A stretch of 64,000 bases of DNA from assembly GCF_001905845.1 (NCBI RefSeq), contig NZ_LIVZ01000004.1, positions 620,001-684,000 of the forward strand. Direction: 5' to 3'. Source of the DNA: Streptomyces sp. TSRI0107. GTDB lineage: Bacteria; Actinomycetota; Actinomycetes; Streptomycetales; Streptomycetaceae. The notes under the pieces were generated by a model. The model was not told where the DNA came from and did no database searches. It saw nothing but the letters and a program-made list of their open reading frames with translations. Below are positions 17,472 to 25,621 of the stretch, in pieces (within the stretch, counting starts at the first letter, position 1; each line of letters opens with the position of its first letter). Both the position numbers and the translations under genes were made by a program.

Positions 17472-18377
17472 ATGGGCGTACCGGCCGGCACACTGTCCGC
17501 CGAGCGGTTCGAGGCCGAGCGGGGGCGGCTGCGGGCCGTCGCCTACCGGATGCTCGGGTCGCTCGGGGAGGCCGAGGACGCCGTGCAGGAGGCCTGGCTG
17601 CGGGCCTCGCGCGCGGACACCGGCGAGGTCGGGAACCTCGGCGGCTGGCTGACCACCGTCGTCGCGCGGGTCTGCCTGAACGTGCTGCGCGCGCGGCGCG
17701 CCCGGCCCGAGGAACCCCTCGACCACACCCTCCTGGACACCCGGCCCGACCCGGAGCAGGAGGCGCTGCTCGCCGACTCCGTCGGGGTGGCGCTGCTGGT
17801 CGTCCTCGACCGGCTGGGGCCCGCCGAACGGCTGGCGTTCGTGCTGCACGACATGTTCGCCGTCCCCTTCGACGACATCGCGCCGCTCATCGACCGCACC
17901 CCGGCCGCCGCCCGGCAGCTGGCCAGCCGCGCCCGGCGCCGGGTCAGGGGCACGGACCCGGCGCCCGCCGATCTCGGCCGGCAGCGCACCGCCGTCGCCG
18001 CGTTCCTCGCCGCCACCCGGGGCGGCGACTTCGAGGCGCTGGTGTCGCTGCTCGCCCCGGACGTCGTGCTCACCGCCGACAAGTGGGTCGTGCCGACGCC
18101 CGAGCCGGTCACCGTGGCCGGCGCCGACCGGGTCGCGCGGGGCGCCATGGCGGCCATGGGCCGGGCCCGGTTCACCGGTCCGGCGCTGCTGGACGGCCGG
18201 GTGGGGCTGGCGATGGCGCCGGGCGGGCGGCTGGCGCTGGTGCTGTTCTTCACCGTCACGGACGACGGCATCACGGAGATCGACGTCGTCGCGGACCGGG
18301 AGCGGCTGGCGGAGCTGGCCGTGGCCGCGCTGCCCGGGTCGCTTCCCGGTTCGCTTCCCGGTTCGCTTCCCGGGTGA
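17472..18377 (+). CDS. ECF41-type RNA polymerase sigma factor with SnoaL-like C-terminal domain
   Basis: A 301-residue SigJ/ECF41-like sigma factor. Region 2 is FEAERGRLRAVAYRMLGSLGEAEDAVQEAWLR (residues about 12-44) and region 4 is RLGPAERLAFVLHDMFAVPFDDIAPLIDRTPAAARQLASRARRR (about 115-160). A C-terminal NTF2/SnoaL-like domain (about 175-285) contains TPEPVTV and APGGR, corresponding to the family regions that modulate activity in place of an anti-sigma factor. The last 14 residues are an in-frame repeat (GSLP x3). The neighbouring DoxX gene is a plausible target, as ECF41 genes usually sit beside their targets. Confidence 0.88.
   Translation: MGVPAGTLSAERFEAERGRLRAVAYRMLGSLGEAEDAVQEAWLRASRADTGEVGNLGGWLTTVVARVCLNVLRARRARPEEPLDHTLLDTRPDPEQEALLADSVGVALLVVLDRLGPAERLAFVLHDMFAVPFDDIAPLIDRTPAAARQLASRARRRVRGTDPAPADLGRQRTAVAAFLAATRGGDFEALVSLLAPDVVLTADKWVVPTPEPVTVAGADRVARGAMAAMGRARFTGPALLDGRVGLAMAPGGRLALVLFFTVTDDGITEIDVVADRERLAELAVAALPGSLPGSLPGSLPG
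18333..18373 (+). repeat. 12-bp tandem repeat in the sigma-factor 3' end
   Basis: Three copies of a 12-bp unit (CCCGGGTCGCTT then CCCGGTTCGCTT twice) are followed by a partial CCCGG. It encodes the repeated GSLP tail of the ECF41 sigma factor. The number of copies would be expected to vary by slippage without shifting the frame. Confidence 0.85.
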
Positions 18378-18387
18378 CGCCCGGCTG

Positions 18388-18735
18388 TCAGGCGGTGACG
18401 CCCAGGACCAGGGAGGCCACCGCCGGAGCGGCGTACACCAGCGGGAACGGGATGTGCGAGAACCACCGGGCCCGGATGATGGTGATCACCGCGCCGGTGA
18501 AGTAGAGGACCAGGCCGACCGCCGCCATCAGGCCCACCCACGGGACGACGAGCCCGGCCAGCAGGCCCACCGCGCCCGCGGCCTTGGCGCCGGCCAGCCA
18601 CGGCCACCAGGCGCGCGGCACCCCGTAGTCGTTGAGCGGCTTCACCACCCAGGCGGCGCGGAACTGGATCGCTCCGGCGGAGTAACCCACCATCAGGGCG
18701 CCCAGGACGGTGACGACGACGTAGGCAGTGGACAT
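18388..18735 (-). CDS. DoxX-family membrane protein
   Basis: A 115-residue protein with four predicted helices, typical of DoxX/DoxX-like proteins: MSTAYVVVTVLGALMVGYSAG, WWPWLAGAKAAGAVGLLAGLVVPWVG, VGLVLYFTGAVITIIRARW and VYAAPAVASLVLG. The family is linked to thiol or quinone-related redox functions in some bacteria, though the biochemical role here is unknown. It converges with the ECF41 sigma gene, with only 10 bp between stops. DoxX-like genes are recurring ECF41 neighbours. Confidence 0.82.
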   Translation of the reverse strand: MSTAYVVVTVLGALMVGYSAGAIQFRAAWVVKPLNDYGVPRAWWPWLAGAKAAGAVGLLAGLVVPWVGLMAAVGLVLYFTGAVITIIRARWFSHIPFPLVYAAPAVASLVLGVTA

Positions 18736-18829
18736 GGTTCGGCTCCCATCGTTTCGGCTCGTTCACCTGGCTGACACGGCCCGGCGGGCGAGTGTGACGA
18801 GGAACGAGCCGATGTGACCACAGTCACCT

Positions 18830-20779
18830 TCAGGAGCCGTACAGGCCGTCCACCTCGCGGGCGAAGTCCCGCAGGATCACCGCCCGGCGCAGCTTCATGG
18901 ACGGCGTCAGGTGGCCGGTCTCCTCCGTGAAGTCGACGGGGAGGACCGTGAACCGGCGGATGGACTCGGGCCGGGAGACCAGCTTGTTGGCCTCGTCCAC
19001 GGCCCGTTGCAGCACGGCCCGCAACTCCGCGTCGTCGCCGAGCAGTTCCGCCGGCACGGGATGTTTGCCGTTCATCCGCCGCCAGTGGCCGACGCCTTCC
19101 ATGTCCAGGGTGATCAGGGCGGCGACGTAGGGGCGGTGGTCGCCGACGACCACGCACTGGGAGATCAGCGGGTGCTGCCGCAGCCAGTTCTCCAGCGGGG
19201 CCGGGGCGACGTTCTTGCCGCCCGCGGTGATCAGGATCTCCTTCTTGCGGCCGGTGATGGTCAGATAGCCCTCGTCGTCGAGGTGCCCGAGGTCGCCGGT
19301 GGGGAACCAGCCGTCCGGCGTCGCCGCGACCACTCCGCCCGCGTGCGGGTCCCAGTACCCGCGGAAGACCTGCCCGCCGGAGAGCAGGATCTCCCCATCG
19401 GCGGCGATGCGTACCCGCGACCCGGGCAGCGGCCAGCCGACGGTGCCGAGGCGGGGTTTGAGGGGCGGGGTGACGGTGGCGGCGCCGGTGGTCTCGGTCA
19501 GCCCGTAGCCCTCGTACACCTCGATGCCCGCGCCCGCGTAGAACGCGGCGAGGTCGCGGCCGAGGGGTGAGCCGCCGCAGATGAGGTAGCGGACCCGGCC
19601 GCCGAGCGCGTTGCGCAGGCGGCGGTAGACGAGCGGGTCGTACAGGGCGCGGGCGGCCTTGAGGGCGGCGCCGGGGCCGGGGCCGGTGCCGTGCCGGCGG
19701 GCCTCGACGGCCTCCCCGTACCGGCGGGCCGTGTTCACCGCGCGTTCGAACGCGCCCGCCTTGCCGCCGCTCTCGGCGGTGGCGCGCGCGTTGTTGAAGA
19801 CCTTCTCCAGCATGTACGGGATGGCCGGCAGGAAGGTCGGCCGGAACCCGGCGAGGTCGGCCAGCAGGTCCTCCGCCTTGAGGCTCGGCGCGTGCCCGAG
19901 CCGGACCCGGGCCCGGACGCACGCGACGGCGACCATCCGGCCGAAGACGTGTGACAGCGGCAGGAAGAGCAGGGTGGACGGTTCCTCGTCGGTCCGCGCC
20001 TTGAAGACGGGGTAGAGGAGTTCGATCGCGTTGTCGACCTCGGCGAGGAAGTTGCCGTGGGTGAGGGCGCAGCCCTTGGGGCGGCCGGTGGTGCCGGAGG
20101 TGTAGACGAGGGTGGCGAGGGTGTCGGGGCCTAGGACGCCCCGCCGTACGTCCACCTCCTGGTCCGGTACGAGCGCGCCGCGCCGGCCCAGCTCCTCGAC
20201 GTGTCCCTTCTCGACGACCCACACGTGCCGCAGGTCGCGCAGCCGTTCGAGTTCGGGTCCGATCGCGGCGGCCTGCCCGGCCGTCTCGGTGACGAGGGCG
20301 ACCGCTCCGGAGTCCTGGAGGATCCAGCGGGTCTGGAAGACGGAGGAGGTCGGGTACACGGGAACGGTGACGAGCCCGGCCGCCCAGGCGGCGAAGTCGA
20401 GCAGGGTCCACTCGTACGACGTGCGGGCCATGACCGCGATCCGGTCGCCTGGGACGAGCCCTTCGGCGATCAGCCCCTTGGCGACGGCCAGCACTTCGGC
20501 GGCGAAGCCGGCGGCCGTCACATCGGTCCATACGCCGTCGTCGGCACGGCGGCTGAGGACCGCCCGTCCGGGCTCGGCGGCGGCGTTCTCGAACGGCAGG
20601 TCGGCGAGCGAGCCGTGGGTGACGGGCGGCACGAGCGGCGGTACGGCCACCTCGCGCACCTCGCCGTCCAGCCGCCGCAGTTCCGGTTCGACGAGGACGG
20701 GACCGCTGTCCGGGTCGTAGTCGAGTGCCGAGGCGGACGACACCGGCGGCACCGGCTGGGACGAGTACGAGATGGGCAT
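18830..20779 (-). CDS. Long-chain fatty-acid--CoA ligase (AMP-forming)
   Basis: A 649-residue ANL-superfamily enzyme. The P-loop-like motif is YTSGTTGRPKGCALTHGN; the A5 motif is YEGYGLTETTGA, A7 is GWFPTGDLGHLDDEGYLTITGRKKEILITAGGKNVAP. The length and AMP-binding features match bacterial FadD15-like long-chain acyl-CoA synthetases. It activates fatty acids to acyl-CoA via acyl-adenylate. It is divergent from a MaoC-type dehydratase, and the spacer contains two palindromes, so both may be under common lipid-responsive control. Confidence 0.92.
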   Translation of the reverse strand: MPISYSSQPVPPVSSASALDYDPDSGPVLVEPELRRLDGEVREVAVPPLVPPVTHGSLADLPFENAAAEPGRAVLSRRADDGVWTDVTAAGFAAEVLAVAKGLIAEGLVPGDRIAVMARTSYEWTLLDFAAWAAGLVTVPVYPTSSVFQTRWILQDSGAVALVTETAGQAAAIGPELERLRDLRHVWVVEKGHVEELGRRGALVPDQEVDVRRGVLGPDTLATLVYTSGTTGRPKGCALTHGNFLAEVDNAIELLYPVFKARTDEEPSTLLFLPLSHVFGRMVAVACVRARVRLGHAPSLKAEDLLADLAGFRPTFLPAIPYMLEKVFNNARATAESGGKAGAFERAVNTARRYGEAVEARRHGTGPGPGAALKAARALYDPLVYRRLRNALGGRVRYLICGGSPLGRDLAAFYAGAGIEVYEGYGLTETTGAATVTPPLKPRLGTVGWPLPGSRVRIAADGEILLSGGQVFRGYWDPHAGGVVAATPDGWFPTGDLGHLDDEGYLTITGRKKEILITAGGKNVAPAPLENWLRQHPLISQCVVVGDHRPYVAALITLDMEGVGHWRRMNGKHPVPAELLGDDAELRAVLQRAVDEANKLVSRPESIRRFTVLPVDFTEETGHLTPSMKLRRAVILRDFAREVDGLYGS

Positions 20780-20921
20780 GCGGCTCCTCCGGGCGGCTCG
20801 GTCGTTACCGCCGGTAGGACGGGGATCCTACGGCGCCCGCGTGAGGGGCCTGTGCGGGTTCCTGGAGGTTTCGGGAACGGTCCGGGGCCTGATGTGTGCA
20901 GAGTGCATACATCAACACGCC

Positions 20922-20951
20922 TTACCTGCGGTAACCTTACTCCAGAGTAAG
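20922..20951. promoter_or_regulatory. Two adjacent palindromes between the acyl-CoA ligase and MaoC genes
   Basis: TTACC-TGC-GGTAA at 20922-20934 and CTTACTC-CA-GAGTAAG at 20936-20951 are both perfect inverted repeats in an otherwise GC-rich spacer. They lie 31 to 61 bp before the MaoC start, where a repressor would block transcription. A TetR-family gene next to MaoC is a candidate binder, but its own upstream palindromes differ. Confidence 0.6.
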
Positions 20952-20982
20952 CACAGCGGACACGTCCCCGGGAGCCCCCGAC

Positions 20983-21822
20983 ATGGCCTCACTCACCGGT
21001 TCCCTCACCCGTGGCGCCCTGCTGTCCCCCTTCAAACGCCCCCGCCCCGACGCCGACTACCCCCGCGCCCCGCTCACCCTCGCCCGGGCCCGTATCGACC
21101 TGGCCCGGCTGGCCGCCTACGAGCGGGCCTGCGGCTTCCCCACCGGCGCGGACGCGCTGCCGCCGACGTATCCGCACATCCTCGGCTTCCCGCTGGCCAT
21201 GCGGCTGATGAGCGGCCGGGACTTCCCGCTGCCGCTGCTCGGCCTCGTCCACACCTCCCTCGACCTCACCCGGTACACCACCCTCCCGGCCACCGGCGCA
21301 TACGACGTCACCGTCCGCGTCGGGGGACTGACGCCGCATCGCAGGGGCACGGAGGCGACCGTGGTGACCGAACTGCGGCCAGCCGGAGAAGCCGGAGAAG
21401 TCGTCTGGGAGTCGCGAAGCACCTACCTCGCCCGGCACCGCACCGGCCACCCGGCCGGCACGGCGGGCGCACACCCGGACACCCCCCTGCCCGAACTCGC
21501 CGAATGGCACCTCCCCGGCGACCTCGGCCGCCGGTACGCCGCCGCCTCCGGCGACCGCAACCCCATCCACCTGCACCCGCTCACCGCCCGCGTCTTCGGC
21601 TTCCCCCGGCCGATCGCGCACGGCATGTGGAGCGTGGCCCGCTGCCTCGCCGAACACGGCACCCCGGACGCGGTGCGGGTGAGGGCCCGGTTCCTGGCGC
21701 CCGTACCGCTGCCGGGGACGGTCCGGTACGGCGCGCGGGACGGGCGGTTCGAGCTGCGCGGGGGCGAACGGGTCCACCTCACGGGGAGCGTCGAACCGCT
21801 CGCCTCACCCCTGCGGAGGTGA
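20983..21822 (+). CDS. MaoC-family (R)-enoyl hydratase/dehydratase
   Basis: A 279-residue double hot-dog protein. The hydratase-2 motif is YAAASGDRNPIHLHPLTA in the C-terminal half, containing the catalytic Asp and His, followed by the usual FGFPRPIAHGMW. The N-terminal half is a degenerate hot-dog. It hydrates or dehydrates (R)-3-hydroxyacyl thioesters, in fatty acid or polyketide metabolism. The gene is divergent from a long-chain acyl-CoA ligase and its 3' end overlaps the convergent TetR gene by 18 bp. Confidence 0.9.
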   Translation: MASLTGSLTRGALLSPFKRPRPDADYPRAPLTLARARIDLARLAAYERACGFPTGADALPPTYPHILGFPLAMRLMSGRDFPLPLLGLVHTSLDLTRYTTLPATGAYDVTVRVGGLTPHRRGTEATVVTELRPAGEAGEVVWESRSTYLARHRTGHPAGTAGAHPDTPLPELAEWHLPGDLGRRYAAASGDRNPIHLHPLTARVFGFPRPIAHGMWSVARCLAEHGTPDAVRVRARFLAPVPLPGTVRYGARDGRFELRGGERVHLTGSVEPLASPLRR

Positions 21823-22434
21823 CCAGGCCCGCCCCTCCAGCAGACCGCCGAGACCCGCCCAGGCGAAGTTCATCAGCGTCGCCGCCGCCTGCCGGGCGGT
21901 GACGCCAGGAGTGGCGTTGGCCCACGCGGCGAGCGACTCCGCGGCGCCCACCAGGGACTGGGCGAGCCCGGCGGCCTCCCGCTCGGGATACGCCTCGGGG
22001 GCGGCCTCCGCGATCAGCCCGGTCACGAACGCCACCGCCTCCGCGCGCATCGCGGTGACCTCGGCGGCGAAGGCGTCCCCGTGGGTGCGGGCCTGGACGT
22101 GCAGCACCGACCAGCCGTCGGGGTGCCGGGCGGTGTGCGTGAAGAACGCCAGCAGCCCGTCCCACAACTGCCGGTCGGCGGACAGGGACGGGTCGATGCC
22201 GGAGCGGACGGCCGAGATCAGCGCCCGCGCCTCACGGCGGATGCAGGCGCTGAACAGCTCGTCCTTGGAGTGCAGATACAGGTACACCAGCGGCTTGGAG
22301 ACGCCCGCGACCTCCGCGATGTCGTCCATCGAGGCCGCCATGTACCCGCGCTGCCCGAAGATCCGTACGGCGGCGTCCAGCATCTGCTGCTCACGGACCG
22401 CACGCGGCATCCGCTTGGTCTTCACGGAACCCAT
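21805..22434 (-). CDS. TetR-family transcriptional regulator
   Basis: A 209-residue TetR-type regulator. The N-terminal helix-turn-helix is ILxAAxxxFxxxGYMAASMDDIAEVAGVSKPLVYLYLHSKDELF (residues about 18-62), followed by an all-helical ligand domain. It lies convergent to the MaoC gene with an 18-bp overlap. Perfect palindromes lie just upstream of its start, consistent with autoregulation. The control of fatty-acid genes next to it is likely but not proven. Confidence 0.9.
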   Translation of the reverse strand: MGSVKTKRMPRAVREQQMLDAAVRIFGQRGYMAASMDDIAEVAGVSKPLVYLYLHSKDELFSACIRREARALISAVRSGIDPSLSADRQLWDGLLAFFTHTARHPDGWSVLHVQARTHGDAFAAEVTAMRAEAVAFVTGLIAEAAPEAYPEREAAGLAQSLVGAAESLAAWANATPGVTARQAAATLMNFAWAGLGGLLEGRAWSPPQG

Positions 22435-22444
22435 GCGGAACAGC

Positions 22445-22483
22445 GTACGGTCCGTACCGCGCCGTTACTGACCGCTCGGTCAG
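22445..22483. promoter_or_regulatory. Palindromic operators upstream of the TetR gene
   Basis: GTACG-GTC-CGTAC at 22445-22457 and CTGACCG-CT-CGGTCAG at 22468-22483 are perfect inverted repeats within 50 bp upstream of the TetR start. The second has the GACCG-CGGTC form common for TetR-family operators. They probably mediate autorepression. Confidence 0.65.
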
Positions 22484-22632
22484 GCCGCGGCCTGAACCGT
22501 TCGGGACTCGTCGACCGGACCCGCGGCCGGCTCGTCGACCGGCGAGCCGCCACCCACCGAGTCGTAGGCCTCGCGGTCCAGCAGCCCCTCACGGGCGGAG
22601 ACGACGACCGGGACGAGGGCCTGGCCGGCCAC
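22480..22632 (-). pseudogene. Displaced native 3' end of the DctA/TcyP symporter gene
   Basis: Minus-strand translation gives VAGQALVPVVVSAREGLLD, then REAYDSV, then a Pro/Asp tail ending VQAAA and a TGA at 22480-22482. It aligns from VAGQ with the C-terminus of the symporter at 24262-25560 (VAGQVVNPLIVASRENILD, RDKYNSV). It has no start and no upstream part of its own. It is what remains of the original symporter 3' end after the serine-recombinase element inserted. The shared 8-bp CCGGCCAC lies at 22625-22632 here and 24386-24393 in the symporter. Confidence 0.85.
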
Positions 22633-22649
22633 CTCGTGACCGAACTGTC
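22625..22649. other. Putative attL junction of the serine-recombinase element
   Basis: CCGGCCAC at 22625-22632 is the last sequence shared with the native symporter, after which the DNA changes to the AT-richer CTCGTGACCGAACTGTC of the element. TGTC at 22646-22649 and GACA at 24376-24379 flank the core in the reconstructed attP with near-symmetric spacing, fitting an imperfect serine-integrase site whose crossover lies close to 22632. Confidence 0.65.
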
Positions 22650-22701
22650 TGTATGCACGTTATTCAGGCGCAAGCACCTAATCCGTGACCAGGGGTGGGA
22701 C

Positions 22702-24144
22702 ATGGCCAGGCCCAAGCGTGTAGGGATCTACGTACGAATCAGTAAGGATCGCAAGGGTCAGGAACTCGGTATCCAGCGCCAGGAGAAGGCGTGCCGGGAA
22801 TTGTGCGAGCGCATGGGGTGGGGCGTTCTCAAGGTCTACCCGGAGAACGACATGTCGGCGTCAACGACCAGCAAGCGTCGGCGTCCCCAGTACACCGAGA
22901 TGCTCCGCGACGCCCGCGACGGCGTCATCGACGGGATCGTCGTCTACTCCATCGACCGCCTGACACGCCGGATCAGCGAGCTGAGCAGCTTCCTCGAAGC
23001 GCAGAAGGAACACGGATTCGCGTTCGCCACTACGGAGGGCGAGGACACGTCGACAGCCAACGGCCGGATGGTCCTGACCATCAAGGGTGCGGTGGCGCAG
23101 CAGGAGACGGAGCGCATGTCGGAGCGCGTGAACAACTCCCTCTTACAGCGCAGAGAGGAGGGCAAGCCGCACGCCGGCGGGAGAAGGCAGTTCGGTTTCA
23201 AGGAGGGGTCGCACTTCAAGGAGCTGAACGAAGGCGAGGCCGAACTCATTCGTGAGGGCTACCACATGCTGATGGACCAGGCGCCGAAGACGCCGGGTGA
23301 TGTGGCCCGGTACTGGAATTCCAAGGGCTCCACGACTCCGCACGGCGGCGCCTGGACGATCCAGGCGGTGAAGCGCCTGTACCGGTCGGAACGGACTGGG
23401 GGAATCGTCACATACAAAGGCCAGGACATCGGAGACAGCATCTACGGTGCCCCTCTGACCCGCGAGCAGTGGAGGACCGTCCAGATCCTTCTGGACGGGC
23501 GCGCCACACCGGCGGCGCAAGGCTCGGGCAAGCGGAAGCACCTGTACTCCGGATTCCTTCGGTGCGGTTACTGCGGCTCCACCATGCGCGTGCAGTGGGC
23601 GACCATCCAGGGACGAACCTTCCGGCGGACGTTCTGTCACTCAGGGCAGCGAGGCAGGAACGGTCACCTAGGCTGCGGCAAGGTGAGCCGCAAGTACGAC
23701 TGGATCGAAGAGCGGCTCAACGAGGTGACCGAAGCTGCGCTCCTGTCCCGCACGCCTCGGGAGGAAGAGGTGCCTGCGGAAGACCTCACGGACGGGATCA
23801 ACTTGCTGGAAAGCCGCATCCGGGCACTTCGAGACCGCTGGAAGAAAGGACGGATGGAGGACGAGGATTACTTCGACTCCCTGGCTCACCTTCGCTCGGA
23901 GCTCCAGACCCTGCGCACGCGCGAAGCAACAACAGGTATTCGCCGATCTCGCGTCGAGACCGACGCACTTGCGGTCTGGAAGGACGACGGACCCGAAAAC
24001 CTCGAACGCCGCCGTGCCATCGTGGCGTCCGTGATCGACCACGTGGACGTGTTCAGCATCGGCCGCGGCAGACGCAAGCCGCCCGAGATCACCTCCATCA
24101 AGATCACATCGGTCGACGTGCCGGATGAAGCGCCACCGGAGTGA
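22702..24144 (+). CDS. Large serine recombinase (integrase) of a small integrated element
   Basis: A 480-residue large serine recombinase. The resolvase catalytic domain (about 6-150) holds VGIYVRISKDRKG with Ser14 as nucleophile, and DGIVVYSIDRLTRR. The recombinase domain (about 155-270) is followed by a zinc ribbon with Cys288, Cys291, Cys312 and Cys325 (CGYC...C...C), then a coiled-coil around 355-400. It would integrate or excise DNA between attP and attB with no resolvase cofactor. It lies inside the disrupted symporter locus, between attL and attR, and is the only gene in the element. Base composition is lower in GC than its neighbours. A rare TTA codon at 23143-23145 would make it bldA-dependent. 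Confidence 0.93.
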   Translation: MARPKRVGIYVRISKDRKGQELGIQRQEKACRELCERMGWGVLKVYPENDMSASTTSKRRRPQYTEMLRDARDGVIDGIVVYSIDRLTRRISELSSFLEAQKEHGFAFATTEGEDTSTANGRMVLTIKGAVAQQETERMSERVNNSLLQRREEGKPHAGGRRQFGFKEGSHFKELNEGEAELIREGYHMLMDQAPKTPGDVARYWNSKGSTTPHGGAWTIQAVKRLYRSERTGGIVTYKGQDIGDSIYGAPLTREQWRTVQILLDGRATPAAQGSGKRKHLYSGFLRCGYCGSTMRVQWATIQGRTFRRTFCHSGQRGRNGHLGCGKVSRKYDWIEERLNEVTEAALLSRTPREEEVPAEDLTDGINLLESRIRALRDRWKKGRMEDEDYFDSLAHLRSELQTLRTREATTGIRRSRVETDALAVWKDDGPENLERRRAIVASVIDHVDVFSIGRGRRKPPEITSIKITSVDVPDEAPPE

Positions 24145-24187
24145 GTGGCTTGCCCCAGTCGGCGTGTAACTTCCGATGAAATGCAAA

Positions 24188-24225
24188 GTGACGCCCCGCA
24201 CCACGAGGTCGGCGCGGGGCGTCAC
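24188..24225. terminator. Bidirectional hairpin between recombinase and symporter
   Basis: GTGACGCCCCGC at 24188-24199 is the exact complement of GCGGGGCGTCAC at 24214-24225, giving a 12-bp GC-rich stem with a 14-nt loop. It lies between two convergent genes and would stop transcription from both sides. It is within the mobile element. Confidence 0.75.
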
Positions 24226-24261
24226 GCGACTTGGCCAGGCGGCCACAGTCGTCCGCCACGA

Positions 24262-25560
24262 TCAAGCGGCGGCAGCCACCGCCCGGGGCTCATCGGCATC
24301 GAGGGGAGCCGTCGACACGCTGTTGTACTTGTCGCGGTCGAGGATGTTCTCCCGCGACGCCACAATCAACGGGTTGACAACTTGCCCGGCCACATTGGTG
24401 GCCGTGCGCATCATGTCCAGGATCGGGTCGATCGCGAGCAGCAGGCCGACGCCCTCCATGGGCAGGCCGAGCGTGGACAGGGTCAGGGTCAGCATGACCG
24501 TGGCGCCGGTGAGGCCGGCGGTGGCGGCGGAGCCGACCACGGACACGAACGCGATCAGCAGGTAGTCGCCGACGCTCAGCTGGATGTCGAAGATCTGCGC
24601 GACGAAGATCGCGGCGATCGACGGGTAGATGGCGGCGCAGCCGTCCATCTTCGTGGTGGCGCCGAACGGCACCGCGAAGGAGGCGTACTCCTTCGGCACG
24701 CCCAGCCGCTCGGTGACCTTCTGGGTGAGCGGCATGGTGCCGACGGAGGAGCGGGAGACGAACGCCAGCTGGATCGCGGGCCAGGCGCCCTTGAAGAACT
24801 GTACCGGGTTGGCCTTGGCGACGGTCGCCAGCAGCGCCGGGTAGACGCCGAACAGGACGAGCGCGCAGCCGATGTAGACGTCGGCGGTGAAGGTGGCGTA
24901 CTTGCCGATCAGGTCCCAGCCGTAGGTGGCGATGGCGTTGCCGATGAGGCCGACGGTGCCGAGCGGGGCGAGCCGGATGACCCACCACAGGGCCTTCTGC
25001 AACAGCTCCAGGACGGACTCGCTGAGGCTGAGGATCGGCTGGGCCTTGTCGCCGAGCTGGAGGGCGGCGATACCGGCGACGGCGGCCATGAAGACGATCT
25101 GCAGCACGTTCAGCTCGGTGAACGGCGTGATGACGTCGGTCGGGACGATGCCGGTCAGGAAGTCGATCCAGGACCCGGTGTGCTCGGGCTCCGCGCCGTC
25201 CTTCGGGGTGAGGCCGGTACCGGCGCCGGGGTTGGTGACCAGGCCGATGGCGAGACCGATGGCCACCGCGATCAGCGAGGTGATCATGAACCAGAGGAGG
25301 GTGCGGCCGGCCAGCCGGGCCGCGTTGTTGACCTTCCGCAGGTTGGTGATCGAGACGAGGATCGCGAAGAAGACGAGCGGGGCGACGGCGAGCTTGAGCA
25401 GCCCGATGAAGGTGCCGCCGATCTTCTCGAGGGTGGTGACCAGCCAGGAGAGGTCCTGGCTGCGGGCTATCCAGCCGAGCAGGACACCCAGGACGAGGCC
25501 GGCGAGTATCTGGGCCCAGAAGGGCACCTTGAACGACTTCGTGTTCGCGGACACGGACAT
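24262..25560 (-). CDS. DctA/TcyP-type dicarboxylate/amino-acid:cation symporter with element-derived C-terminus
   Basis: A 432-residue DAACS-family symporter with eight or more helices and family motifs SRSSVGTMPLT, PFGATTKMDGCAAIYPSIAAIFVAQ and the substrate-site segment AATAGLTGATVMLTLTL. DctA, GltP and the cystine carrier TcyP belong to this family. The Cys-codon leader peptide just upstream favours cystine or a sulfur compound over C4-dicarboxylates. The last 40 or so residues (VAGQVVNPLIVASREN onward) are encoded by the integrated element and replace the native end preserved at 22480-22632. The gene remains an open frame, so transport is probably intact. Confidence 0.88.
   Translation of the reverse strand: MSVSANTKSFKVPFWAQILAGLVLGVLLGWIARSQDLSWLVTTLEKIGGTFIGLLKLAVAPLVFFAILVSITNLRKVNNAARLAGRTLLWFMITSLIAVAIGLAIGLVTNPGAGTGLTPKDGAEPEHTGSWIDFLTGIVPTDVITPFTELNVLQIVFMAAVAGIAALQLGDKAQPILSLSESVLELLQKALWWVIRLAPLGTVGLIGNAIATYGWDLIGKYATFTADVYIGCALVLFGVYPALLATVAKANPVQFFKGAWPAIQLAFVSRSSVGTMPLTQKVTERLGVPKEYASFAVPFGATTKMDGCAAIYPSIAAIFVAQIFDIQLSVGDYLLIAFVSVVGSAATAGLTGATVMLTLTLSTLGLPMEGVGLLLAIDPILDMMRTATNVAGQVVNPLIVASRENILDRDKYNSVSTAPLDADEPRAVAAAA
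24376..24393. other. Putative attR junction
   Basis: CCGGCCAC at 24386-24393 repeats the attL core, here joining element DNA (CAACTTGC with GACA at 24376-24379) to the body of the symporter gene (ATTGGTGGCC onward). The reading frame of the symporter crosses it without interruption. Confidence 0.62.
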
Positions 25561-25621
25561 GCTCCGTTGGGGGCGCGTAGGGGAAATACGTGGACTGACG
25601 ACGAAAGGGCCGGGCGCGGCG

